From assembly GCA_015059045.1 (NCBI GenBank), contig SVBD01000001.1:1-64000 (forward strand): DNA of 64,000 bases, read 5' to 3'. The translations under genes and the position numbers were made by a program. The notes below the pieces were generated by a model, which was given only the letters and a program-made list of their open reading frames with translations, was not told the DNA's origin and made no database searches. The first letter of the stretch is position 1, and each line of letters opens with the position of its first letter. Shown here piece after piece: positions 1 through 7,428 of this stretch. This DNA is from Erysipelotrichaceae bacterium (lineage in GTDB: Bacteria; Bacillota_I; Bacilli_A; RFN20; CAG-449).

Positions 1-50
1 CTAAAAAAGCACATCAGATTACATGATCTAATGTGCTATCTTTTTATTTT
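1..50 (-). terminator. Terminator of the DtxR-family gene, probably bidirectional
   Basis: Arms AGCACAT (8-14) and ATGTGCT (31-37) pair, extended inward by AGAT/ATCT after one mismatch. Read leftward the hairpin is followed by a T run (complement of the A run at 3-8). Read rightward it is followed by T-rich 41-50, so it could also end a gene lying left of the window. Confidence 0.75.
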
Positions 51-92
51 GTGTCCGTTTTAATCAAACAGGTTCAATAAAACTGATGTGTT

Positions 93-455
93 TTATTTAT
101 TAAAATATCTTTTTAAAGCTTGGAATGATTCTTCGCTTAGATCGTGTTCCAATTTACATGCATCTTCTTTAGCTACATCTTCATTAACTCCTAGTGCAAT
201 TAAAGCTTTAGTGAGAATTTGATGTCTTTCATATACATTACTAGCAATCTTTAATCCTTCTTCAGTAAGAGTAATGTGTCCATTATTATTAACATTAATA
301 TATCCATTTTCTCTTAATTTTTTCATAGCGATAGAAACACTAGGCTTAGAAAAATTCATATTTTCAACTATATCTATAGCCCTAATGTATTGCTTATCTT
401 TTGATAAAATTAAAATCGTTTCTAAATAGTCTTCAGAAGATTTATAAATGTTCAT
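93..455 (-). CDS. DtxR/MntR-family metal-dependent repressor
   Basis: A 120-residue protein with an N-terminal winged helix (about residues 5-65, SKPSVSIAMKKLRENGYI is the recognition region) followed by the start of the metal-binding dimerisation domain (HQILTKAL and a CKLEHDLSEE segment, which supplies the Cys/Glu/His ligands of this family). It lacks the C-terminal SH3-like domain, as MntR-type members do. It is transcribed away from feoAB, and the shared intergenic region carries two matching inverted repeats, so it most likely represses ferrous iron uptake when the metal is plentiful. Fe2+ rather than Mn2+ as effector is inferred from the feo neighbours only. Confidence 0.88.
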   Translation of the reverse strand: MNIYKSSEDYLETILILSKDKQYIRAIDIVENMNFSKPSVSIAMKKLRENGYINVNNNGHITLTEEGLKIASNVYERHQILTKALIALGVNEDVAKEDACKLEHDLSEESFQALKRYFNK

Positions 456-536
456 AATTTCAACCTCTTTTTATTATTTTATCACGCTTTATGATAATAA
501 ATCAAATATCTTTATTATATATAATAAAAAGAAGGA

Positions 537-552
537 GTTAGTCAAAACTAAC
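537..552. promoter_or_regulatory. Inverted repeat, putative DtxR-family operator 1
   Basis: Perfect arms GTTAGT and ACTAAC separated by four bases. The same arms with the same spacing recur at 607-622, exactly 70 bp away, on the other side of the feoA promoter. The repeat is followed by eight T on the + strand, so it also looks like a terminator hairpin, but no rightward gene precedes it. Confidence 0.6.
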
Positions 553-569
553 TTTTTTTTAAGAATTTA

Positions 570-598
570 TTGACATTAAAAAAATATAATAGTATTAT
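570..598 (+). promoter_or_regulatory. feoA promoter
   Basis: TTGACA at 570-575 and TATTAT at 593-598 with a 17 bp spacer, followed by the second inverted repeat near the expected start site. A second TATAAT at 596-601 gives a 20 bp spacer and is the poorer choice. Confidence 0.6.
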
Positions 599-606
599 AA
601 TACACG

Positions 607-622
607 GTTAGTTTCGACTAAC
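607..622. promoter_or_regulatory. Inverted repeat, putative DtxR-family operator 2
   Basis: GTTAGT-N4-ACTAAC, identical in its arms to the copy at 537-552. It sits just downstream of the -10 element, where a bound repressor would block feoA-feoB transcription. Assignment to the adjacent DtxR-family protein is inferred from position and symmetry. Confidence 0.65.
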
Positions 623-652
623 TATTAAAAGGAATAGAGGAGGAACAATTTT

Positions 653-892
653 ATGCAAAAGAAACTTAGCGAATTTAAAATTGGTGAATCTGGAACAATT
701 ATTAAAGTTGATGGCGAAGGCCGTTTGAGAAGAAGATTATTTGATATGGGAGTTACTCATGGGGCAAAAGTAATTTTAAAAAAGAAAGCCCCACTTGGTG
801 ATCCTCTTGAAATTACCATAAGAGGTTATGAACTTACATTGAGAAAAAGTGAAGCAGAATTAGTTACTCTTGATATGAAAGGAGATAAATAA
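653..892 (+). CDS. feoA: FeoA family ferrous iron transport protein
   Basis: A 79-residue SH3-like protein of the size and pattern of FeoA (LRRRLFDMGVTHGAKV, then DPLEITIRGYELTLRKSEA). FeoA is a small cytoplasmic partner of the FeoB transporter. A strong GAGGAGG site precedes the ATG. The stop codon overlaps the FeoB start by one base (TAATG), so the two are translationally coupled. Confidence 0.93.
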   Translation: MQKKLSEFKIGESGTIIKVDGEGRLRRRLFDMGVTHGAKVILKKKAPLGDPLEITIRGYELTLRKSEAELVTLDMKGDK

Positions 893-3204
893 TGTTACGT
901 TTTGCATTAATAGGAAATCCTAATTCAGGAAAGACAACTTTATTTAACTCTTTGACTGGTTCGACTGCTCACGTTGGAAACTGGCCAGGGGTTACGGTAG
1001 ATAAAAAAGAAGGTATATATAAAAAAGGTAGTGAAGAAGTTTCTCTTATTGACTTACCTGGTATTTATTCTTTATCTCCTTATTCTCCAGAAGAAGTTAT
1101 TTCTAGAAACTATATTTTGGATGAAAAACCAGAATGTATCATCAATATTGTTGATGCAACAAACTTAGAAAGAAATTTATATTTAACTACTCAATTGATG
1201 GAAATTGATATTCCTATTGTTGTGGCATTAAATATGATGGATGAAGTTAGAAAGAATGGCGACAATATCAATCCTGAAGAATTAGGAAAATTATTTGGTC
1301 TACCTGTAGTTGAAATCTCTGCTTTAAAAGAACAAAATATCGATAAATTAATGGAAGTAGCTATAGATGCTTCTAAAAAGGTAAGAAAAGCTAAAACCAT
1401 TATTAGCGATAAACAATTATCTCATTTGATTAGCGATGTTAATATCGCATTAAAAGGATATAAAGTAGAAAATCCTTTATTTCACGCGATTAAGTTAGTT
1501 GAATTAGACGAACTAGAAGCTAAAGCTCATGAGGATGTTGTACCAATGGTTCAAGAGTTTAAACAAACTTACAATAATGAATTATTTGGTAATGATTTTG
1601 AAGCGATTGTAGCGGATAGTAGATATAAATTTATCACAGATAATTTGCATAAATTTTGCATTAAGAAAAGAAAAGATAGTGAAATCACATCTTCAGATAA
1701 AATTGATAAAGTATTAACACATAAATGGTTTGGAATACCAATATTCTTAGGAATATTGTTTGTATTATTCCACTTTACATTCTCTGAAAACTTATTCTTC
1801 CTTGGATCAATCTTTTCTTTTGAAGGTGTTGAATCATTCTCTAATAGTGAATTCTTTGCTGGTTCAATTTTCCATGAAGGTGGAATTAATTCTCCAGGGG
1901 TAATTCTTCAAAGCTTAATGATAGGAACTACAGATTGGATAAGTTCTATTGTTGCTTCATTACTTGAATCTTCACCTGCTTGGGTGAGTGGATTAATTGT
2001 TGATGGAGTTTTGGGTGGAGTATTTGCAGTTTTATCATTTGTTCCTCAAATTCTATTGTTATTCTTATTCTTCTCGATTTTAGAAGATACAGGATATATG
2101 GCTCGTGCAGCATTTATTCTAGATCGTATCTTTAGAAAATTCGGATTATCCGGAAGATCATTCTTACCGATGATTATGGGATTTGGCTGTAGTATTCCTG
2201 CGATGGTTAATACAAGAACATTAGCTGATGAAAATGAAAAAGTCACTACAATTAGAGTAATACCTTTCTTTAGTTGTGGGGCTAAATTACCAATATTAAC
2301 CGCGATAGCGGGGGCTATGGTTTCAGTATTTAACTTTCCAAATCAAGATATTATTGTCTATTCGATGTATGTAATTGGAATGGCTGTTGCAATTACTACA
2401 ATAATTATTATGAGAAAAACGACAATGAAGGGTGAAGTTCCTCCATTTATTATGGAATTACCTACTTATCATTTACCTCAATTTAAATCATTAATGATTC
2501 ACTTATGGGATAAATTAAAACATTTTATTGAAAAAGCATTCACCATTATCTTAGCTTCTACAATTATCATTTGGGTATTAAGCAACTTCTCATGGAGTTG
2601 GTCATTTGTTGGAGAAGAAGGAATGGATTCTTCAATTCTTGCTTCGATTGGTAAATTAATTCAACCGATATTCACTCCATTAGGATTTGGTTCACAATTA
2701 AGAGTATTTGGATGGGTATTTGCTGTTGCAGCAGTTACTGGATTAATCGCAAAAGAAAATGTCATTGCAACATTTTTCACACTAGCTTGTTGTATCATTA
2801 GTGCCGCTAATAGTGGAGTAATTGATCCTTCTATTGCAGATTTATTATTACAATCTGGCGAAGCAAGCGAAGATGGTATATTTGAAGCAATTGCGATGAT
2901 TCAAGCAACTGGTATTACTTGGCCTGCATTAATATCATTTATCATATTTAATATGACTACAATTCCTTGTTTTGCAGCAGTTGGTACTGCAAAAGCTGAA
3001 TTAACTAAAAAACAATTTAGAGGCACATTAGTATTCTGGCTTGCTACTTCATACATAGTTTCAATGCTTATTTACTTAGCATTATTACCATTTGCTCAAG
3101 GATCAAGTTTATGGTGGACTTACCTAATTGTATTATCAGTAATTGCTCTTATCGTTTTATCTGTATTTTTATACAATAAAATATCAAGAAAGAGAAGTAA
3201 TTAA
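892..3204 (+). CDS. feoB: Ferrous iron transporter FeoB
   Basis: A 770-residue polytopic protein that imports Fe2+. The N-terminal G domain shows G1 GNPNSGKT (residues 8-15), G3 DLPG (54-57), G4 NMMD (114-117) and a G5-like SALKE, followed by a helical spacer to about 270. The membrane part carries two FeoB gate regions, the first with the conserved GFGCSIPA motif near residue 425. Full family length. It is followed after two bases by a small Cys-rich membrane protein, the usual third gene of Bacillota feo operons. Transcription is expected from the 570 promoter under DtxR-type control. Confidence 0.97.
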   Translation: MLRFALIGNPNSGKTTLFNSLTGSTAHVGNWPGVTVDKKEGIYKKGSEEVSLIDLPGIYSLSPYSPEEVISRNYILDEKPECIINIVDATNLERNLYLTTQLMEIDIPIVVALNMMDEVRKNGDNINPEELGKLFGLPVVEISALKEQNIDKLMEVAIDASKKVRKAKTIISDKQLSHLISDVNIALKGYKVENPLFHAIKLVELDELEAKAHEDVVPMVQEFKQTYNNELFGNDFEAIVADSRYKFITDNLHKFCIKKRKDSEITSSDKIDKVLTHKWFGIPIFLGILFVLFHFTFSENLFFLGSIFSFEGVESFSNSEFFAGSIFHEGGINSPGVILQSLMIGTTDWISSIVASLLESSPAWVSGLIVDGVLGGVFAVLSFVPQILLLFLFFSILEDTGYMARAAFILDRIFRKFGLSGRSFLPMIMGFGCSIPAMVNTRTLADENEKVTTIRVIPFFSCGAKLPILTAIAGAMVSVFNFPNQDIIVYSMYVIGMAVAITTIIIMRKTTMKGEVPPFIMELPTYHLPQFKSLMIHLWDKLKHFIEKAFTIILASTIIIWVLSNFSWSWSFVGEEGMDSSILASIGKLIQPIFTPLGFGSQLRVFGWVFAVAAVTGLIAKENVIATFFTLACCIISAANSGVIDPSIADLLLQSGEASEDGIFEAIAMIQATGITWPALISFIIFNMTTIPCFAAVGTAKAELTKKQFRGTLVFWLATSYIVSMLIYLALLPFAQGSSLWWTYLIVLSVIALIVLSVFLYNKISRKRSN

Positions 3205-3206
3205 TT

Positions 3207-3398
3207 ATGGAATTAATTGAAATTATCGTTATTATTGCATGCGTATTAATCGTTGGAGGAGTAATTGGTAGATATATCTACCGTAGAATTAATAAATTAC
3301 CTACAGGTGATTGCGCTTGTTGCAGTAATACAAAAAAAGGTAGCAAATTAGTAAAAGCTTATCGTAAAAAATATAAAAAATGTCCTAATTGTAAATAA
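3207..3398 (+). CDS. FeoB-associated Cys-rich membrane protein
   Basis: A 63-residue protein with one N-terminal membrane helix (about 5-22), a basic linker and five cysteines (C36, C38, C39, C59, C62) in a cytosolic-type tail. This is the typical small companion encoded after feoB in Bacillota. Its exact role is unknown; metal handling or stabilising FeoB is a guess from context. It ends the feo operon, immediately before a terminator. Confidence 0.85.
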   Translation: MELIEIIVIIACVLIVGGVIGRYIYRRINKLPTGDCACCSNTKKGSKLVKAYRKKYKKCPNCK

Positions 3399-3400
3399 TT

Positions 3401-3432
3401 AAGTCCTCGTTGATTAACGAGGATTTATTTTT
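3401..3432 (+). terminator. feo operon terminator
   Basis: TCCTCGTT (3404-3411) pairs with AACGAGGA (3416-3423), extended by three outer pairs, followed by a T-rich stretch. Confidence 0.8.
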
Positions 3433-3472
3433 TAAATTAATTAGTATAAAATAATAAAAAAGAGGTGATTAA

Positions 3473-4249
3473 ATGGAAATTGCATTAATTATATTAATTC
3501 CATTTCTTGGAACCATTATTGGTAGTGCATTTGTTTACTTGTTAAAGGATAAAATAAATGAAAAAGTTCAAAAAATTCTAATCGGATTTGCATCAGGTGT
3601 TATGCTTGCCGCTTCTATTTGGTCTTTATTAATTCCATCTATTGAATCTTCTTCAAGTATGGGAAATTTATCTTTTATTCCTGAAGTAGTAGGATTTCTT
3701 CTTGGGATAGGATTCTTGTTATTACTTGATACTTTAGTTCCTCATATGCATATTGATAGCGAAGAACCAGAAGGGTTAAAATCAAACGCGAAGAAACAAA
3801 ATATGTTTCTATTTGCAATTACGCTTCACAATATTCCAGAAGGTATGGCTGTTGGTGTTGTTCTTGCTAGTGCAATAAATGGAAGTACACCTATTACTAT
3901 GATGGCAGCTTTATCTCTTTCTATAGGTATTGCATTACAAAATATTCCAGAAGGAGCAATTGTTTCAACTCCATTAAGAAAAGAAGGTTTATCAAAAAAT
4001 AAATCATTTATTTATGGAATTCTTTCCGGTATTGTTGAACCAATTGCAATTTGTGTAACAATTATTTTTAGTTCGATTATTACTCCAATCCTTCCATATG
4101 TTCTATCATTTGCTGCAGGAGCGATGCTTTATGTAATCGTAGAAGAATTAATTCCTGAAACACAAAGTGGTAAACATACAAATATTGGAACGATCTCCTT
4201 TGCAATCGGATTTGTGTTAATGATGATTCTAGATGTTGCTTTAGGTTAA
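3473..4249 (+). CDS. ZIP family metal transporter
   Basis: A 258-residue protein with about eight hydrophobic helices. It has the two ZIP signature motifs in the metal-site helices: HNIPEGMAVGV (119-129) and QNIPEGAIVSTPLRKEG (156-172). A His-containing loop (PHMHIDSEEPEG, near 90-101) may bind metal. The sequence is of the ZupT/GufA branch, which imports Zn2+ and sometimes Fe2+ or Mn2+; the substrate cannot be told from sequence. It has its own GAGGTGATT ribosome site and lies after the feo terminator, so it is a separate transcript next to other metal genes. Confidence 0.92.
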   Translation: MEIALIILIPFLGTIIGSAFVYLLKDKINEKVQKILIGFASGVMLAASIWSLLIPSIESSSSMGNLSFIPEVVGFLLGIGFLLLLDTLVPHMHIDSEEPEGLKSNAKKQNMFLFAITLHNIPEGMAVGVVLASAINGSTPITMMAALSLSIGIALQNIPEGAIVSTPLRKEGLSKNKSFIYGILSGIVEPIAICVTIIFSSIITPILPYVLSFAAGAMLYVIVEELIPETQSGKHTNIGTISFAIGFVLMMILDVALG

Positions 4250-4251
4250 AA

Positions 4252-4282
4252 AAAACATCACTTCCTATGAGTGATGTTTTTA
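4252..4282. terminator. Bidirectional terminator between convergent genes
   Basis: AAAACATCACT (4252-4262) pairs with AGTGATGTTTT (4270-4280). T runs flank it on both strands, serving the ZIP gene rightward and the membrane protein at 4285 leftward. Confidence 0.85.
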
Positions 4283-4284
4283 AT

Positions 4285-4926
4285 TTATTCGTAATCTTCT
4301 GCTTCAATTAGAGGAGGTAAAACTTCTTTTTCTTCTTTAATAGTAAATTTTAAGAAAATAGAAGAGAAAATTATTGAAATGATAAATATGATTAATGCGC
4401 CTCCAACATAATATAAAATGCCTAATACGATTAGAAGGACAAATAATAGTAAATTTACTCCTATATAGACAACACTTGGAATAAATGCCATATGTCTAAT
4501 TTCTTCGTTGTTTCTTTCTTTAGCGTTGAATAAGAATGGATTATAATTAATGCCACCTAATGTAGCTAAATAGCCAAATATATTAATAAATAAATTATAG
4601 ATGAAGAAGAAACAAGAAATGATAGAAAGAATTACATTTGCAAAAAAGATAAATGGGAAACCGATAAAATAAATGATAAATTGAGTTGCGTGTTTTACTT
4701 CTTTTCCTTCATTTCTAATTAGATTTTGTAAATGATCTATTGGAGATTTGATGCAGTAGTAGACCACTAAAGTTAAGTAGTATAAGCCAATGTAGATTAT
4801 AGTTACTAAAATAAAAGGTAATAAAGCGATAATTGATAATATCTTAAGTGGTAAATTTAATTTCTTATAATTGATAAATGCAAATAATTGAGCATTTAAT
4901 TTTTTTAAGCTCTCATAGTAATTCAT
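4285..4926 (-). CDS. Hypothetical polytopic membrane protein
   Basis: A 213-residue protein with about five hydrophobic segments (near 29-55, 82-118, 150-175 and 176-200) and a soluble stretch between. The C-terminus is acidic (EEKEVLPPLIEAEDYE). No family is recognised. It is transcribed alone, with an AAGGAGAA ribosome site before the ATG and a shared terminator after the stop. Confidence 0.75.
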   Translation of the reverse strand: MNYYESLKKLNAQLFAFINYKKLNLPLKILSIIALLPFILVTIIYIGLYYLTLVVYYCIKSPIDHLQNLIRNEGKEVKHATQFIIYFIGFPFIFFANVILSIISCFFFIYNLFINIFGYLATLGGINYNPFLFNAKERNNEEIRHMAFIPSVVYIGVNLLLFVLLIVLGILYYVGGALIIFIISIIFSSIFLKFTIKEEKEVLPPLIEAEDYE

Positions 4927-5026
4927 ATAAATTCTCCTTAATAACTAATAAAATTATAAAATAGTAATTATATAAATGCAAATAATTTATTTTTAAGCTT
5001 TTATATGTTATTTTGATAAAGGTGAA

Positions 5027-5272
5027 ATGATGAAAAATAAAAGTATTTTATTAAAACTATTCTTGTGGATCACAACTCTTCTTTTTCTTGCTATCGAACT
5101 TTATTTATTTATCGCTCCTTACGTTTGGGGGAAGAATTGTTCATTGGAAGAAGGTTGTATGAATGAATCTGGAATGCTAATTATTTTAGGTATTTTATTC
5201 TTGCCATTATTTTTGATATTCCTGGTCATCTCAATTATTTCCATATTCAAATTGATAAAAAGAAAGAAATAA
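5027..5272 (+). CDS. Small two-helix membrane protein
   Basis: An 81-residue protein with a hydrophobic helix at about 8-30, a short loop with two Cys (WGKNCSLEEGCMNESG) and a second helix at about 48-72, ending in a basic tail. An AAAGGTGAA site precedes the start. Function unknown. The two loop cysteines on the predicted outer face could form a disulfide. Confidence 0.6.
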   Translation: MMKNKSILLKLFLWITTLLFLAIELYLFIAPYVWGKNCSLEEGCMNESGMLIILGILFLPLFLIFLVISIISIFKLIKRKK

Positions 5273-5382
5273 TATTTACTAATTTTAATAAATGTCGATT
5301 TAAAAATTGACATCTAAAATTAAGATATTTAAAATTATTAATTAGTATAAATATTTTAAATATTTATTTGTGAGGTAATATT

Positions 5383-5808
5383 TTGGAATACGAAGGAAAA
5401 GAAGTATCTCCTTATAAAGGAGTTATTGGATCTTGTATATTATTAATTGTATTTCCGTTAGTAATTTATGGAATTTTTTATGCTACTATTTCTAATCTTC
5501 AAAATTTAGGTCCCGTACAAACAAATAATGCTGCTTTAGGACTTGGATTTGGAGTTGGTTTCTTATTTCATATTTCTTGTATTATCGCAGGACTTTTCAA
5601 AGGAACATTTAAGGTAGTAATCAATCGTGTTCGTACTTTCTTTGAAAATTTGTCGTTATCAAAAAAACTAGCCTTTAGATGCTATTGGGATGATATCAAA
5701 AGCGAAGGTGTTGTCTTCTGGATATATTTTATAATTATCGTAGCTAATTTGATGGTTTCGATATATGGATTGTATTCATTCTTCACAATTTATTTTGCAA
5801 ATTTATAA
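5383..5808 (+). CDS. Hypothetical membrane protein with TTG start
   Basis: A 141-residue protein with three or four hydrophobic segments (about 15-37, 50-75 and 112-137). The start is TTG, preceded by GAGGT six bases upstream; no better start exists in frame. Similar in style to the small membrane protein just before it, and perhaps functionally linked, but no family is recognised. Confidence 0.6.
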   Translation: MEYEGKEVSPYKGVIGSCILLIVFPLVIYGIFYATISNLQNLGPVQTNNAALGLGFGVGFLFHISCIIAGLFKGTFKVVINRVRTFFENLSLSKKLAFRCYWDDIKSEGVVFWIYFIIIVANLMVSIYGLYSFFTIYFANL

Positions 5809-5839
5809 GCGACTAGTTAGTAATAATTAGTTGCTTTTT
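5808..5839. terminator. Bidirectional terminator
   Basis: A 12-pair hairpin with GU pairs from AGCGACTA (5808) to TAGTTGCT (5828-5835), then T residues. It separates the rightward membrane gene from the leftward PTS-like permease, whose stop lies inside it. Confidence 0.75.
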
Positions 5840-6893
5840 AATTTAATTTTAGATCTTCGTTTGAATATAAATGAAGTTTATCTTTAAATATATAATCCAA
5901 AATAATAGTAAGTATAATAGTCCCTATTACTTGAATACCAATAATTGATACCCATGTTAATGGATTAGTAGCGCCCATTGTTTCTATTACTGACATTTGT
6001 CCTACTAATCCACAGCTACCCATTCCAGCTCCAGCTGAAGTAGATGTGGTATTTAATAGACATACTCCAATTGGCCCTAAAATGATACTCGTAATTATAG
6101 TAGGTAACCATATTGAAGGCTTTTTGATTATATTAGGCCAATATAACATTGAAGTGCCAATACCAACACTAATAGTTTTTCCTAATGGGTTTTTTGCTCT
6201 AAATGATTGAGTTGCAAATCCTATCATTTGTACACTACAACCAATTACTGCTGCACCTGCTGCTAAAGGAACATTTCCAATTGAAATAGCGACGCATACA
6301 GCTACTGAAGATATAGGCATTGTCAAAATCATTCCCATAATTACTGAAATAATTATAGACATGATAAATGGAATTAGAGGCATTGATGTTTCAATAAATA
6401 ATTGAATTACATAGATTAGATAATATGATGGGTAAATTAAAATAAATCCGATAACTGATCCAACAAATATATATATTAATGGAATTAACAATATATCAAT
6501 TGGAGTTTTTTTGATTAATAATTTCTTAACTAATAAAATAGTAAAGATAATTACTAGGTAAATATGTAATGGATTTTTACTACCACCATTAATAGTGAAA
6601 GTTGGAATAGGTCTATTAGGAGCTTCTAAATTAATTGAAGAAGAAACACCACCTAAAACACATAATGAAATTAGCTCTAATGGTTGCATATTTTTATCAA
6701 TAGATAAACTTACTCCTAAAGCAATACCTAACCCCATTAAATTCATTAAAGTTGTAGCGATATCAATTCCGATTTGAAATCCGTTTCCAATACTAAATAA
6801 TTGTTTCAAAATTGTTCCAACAATTAATGTTGCAAATAGTCCTAGTGCCATACCACTAGATGTTTTTGCGATAAAGTCTAATAATTTTTTCAT
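5838..6893 (-). CDS. PTS EIIC-like membrane permease
   Basis: A 351-residue polytopic protein with about ten hydrophobic segments. The glycine-rich pattern (GLFATLIVGTILKQL near the start, NPLTWVSIIGIQVIGT near the end, and the AGAGMGSCGLVGQM segment) is that of the PTS_EIIC_2 family of sugar-specific IIC-like permeases. No EIIA, EIIB or metabolic gene is adjacent, so the substrate is unknown, and transport without a dedicated phosphotransfer partner is possible. Monocistronic. Confidence 0.78.
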   Translation of the reverse strand: MKKLLDFIAKTSSGMALGLFATLIVGTILKQLFSIGNGFQIGIDIATTLMNLMGLGIALGVSLSIDKNMQPLELISLCVLGGVSSSINLEAPNRPIPTFTINGGSKNPLHIYLVIIFTILLVKKLLIKKTPIDILLIPLIYIFVGSVIGFILIYPSYYLIYVIQLFIETSMPLIPFIMSIIISVIMGMILTMPISSVAVCVAISIGNVPLAAGAAVIGCSVQMIGFATQSFRAKNPLGKTISVGIGTSMLYWPNIIKKPSIWLPTIITSIILGPIGVCLLNTTSTSAGAGMGSCGLVGQMSVIETMGATNPLTWVSIIGIQVIGTIILTIILDYIFKDKLHLYSNEDLKLN

Positions 6894-6982
6894 ATTACTT
6901 CACTTCCTATTATTAAAAAAATTATAAATCAATTATAAATTAAAAATAAATACAAAATTATTATTTTAATAATTGCATATAA

Positions 6983-7287
6983 TTTAATGTTGATGTTGGT
7001 GTGGCTGAATATAATTTTAAAGATGAGTTTGGAAAAAGCAAAAGAATTTAATATGAAATTGATTTTGTTGCCAACTCTGGTTCTAGAAGAGTGTATATTC
7101 AGTCCGCACAAAATATATCTTCAACTGAAAAAGAGAACAGGAAAGTAAATCATTAAATAAAGTAGATGATTTTTTAAAAAAAATTATTGTTATAAAAGAT
7201 GATATAATTCCTTGGTACGATGAAAAAGGAATATTATATGTATGAATTAAACAATTTTTATTGGACGAAACTATAATTGGATCTTAA
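6983..7287 (+). pseudogene. Remnant of a DUF4143-type ATP-binding protein (C-terminus)
   Basis: Three consecutive segments in different frames still read as the C-terminal end of an AAA/DUF4143 ATPase: FNVDVGVAEY, then EIDFVANSGSRRVYIQSAQN, then SLNKVDDFLKKIIVIKDDI and DEKGILYV. Frameshifts and an in-frame TGA (7244-7246) break it, and the P-loop half of the gene is absent. These ATPases are common mobile or accessory genes in gut Bacillota. No function can remain. Confidence 0.8.
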
Positions 7288-7292
7288 TTAAG

Positions 7293-7325
7293 AAACTTAG
7301 TAGTTAATTCTATTAAGTTTTTTTT
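7293..7325 (+). terminator. Terminator after the DUF4143 remnant
   Basis: AAACTTAGTAG (7293-7303) pairs over 11 positions with CTATTAAGTTT (7310-7320), then a T run. It probably belonged to the decayed gene and now insulates the clpB promoter. Confidence 0.75.
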
Positions 7326-7340
7326 AAATAAGAAAAAGAA

Positions 7341-7367
7341 TTAGCACTATTTTGTTGACAGTGCTAA
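7341..7367. promoter_or_regulatory. CIRCE operator 1 (HrcA site)
   Basis: TTAGCACT and AGTGCTAA arms with an 11 bp spacer, matching the CIRCE consensus TTAGCACTC-N9-GAGTGCTAA except at the innermost pair. It overlaps the -35 box of clpB. Confidence 0.88.
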
Positions 7368-7382
7368 AAAATGGTGTATACT
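7355..7382 (+). promoter_or_regulatory. clpB promoter
   Basis: TTGACA at 7355-7360 and TATACT at 7377-7382, spacer 16 bp, lying between the two CIRCE elements. A TATAAT at 7382-7387 is also present but is 21 bp from the -35. Confidence 0.7.
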
Positions 7383-7386
7383 ATAA

Positions 7387-7413
7387 TTAGCAGTCTTGAA
7401 TGGAGAGTGCTAA
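7387..7413. promoter_or_regulatory. CIRCE operator 2 (HrcA site)
   Basis: TTAGCAGTC-N9-GAGTGCTAA, one mismatch to the CIRCE consensus and the canonical 9 bp spacer. It lies at the transcription start and just ahead of the AAGGAGGT ribosome site. Confidence 0.88.
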
Positions 7414-7428
7414 AAAGGAGGTATTGTT

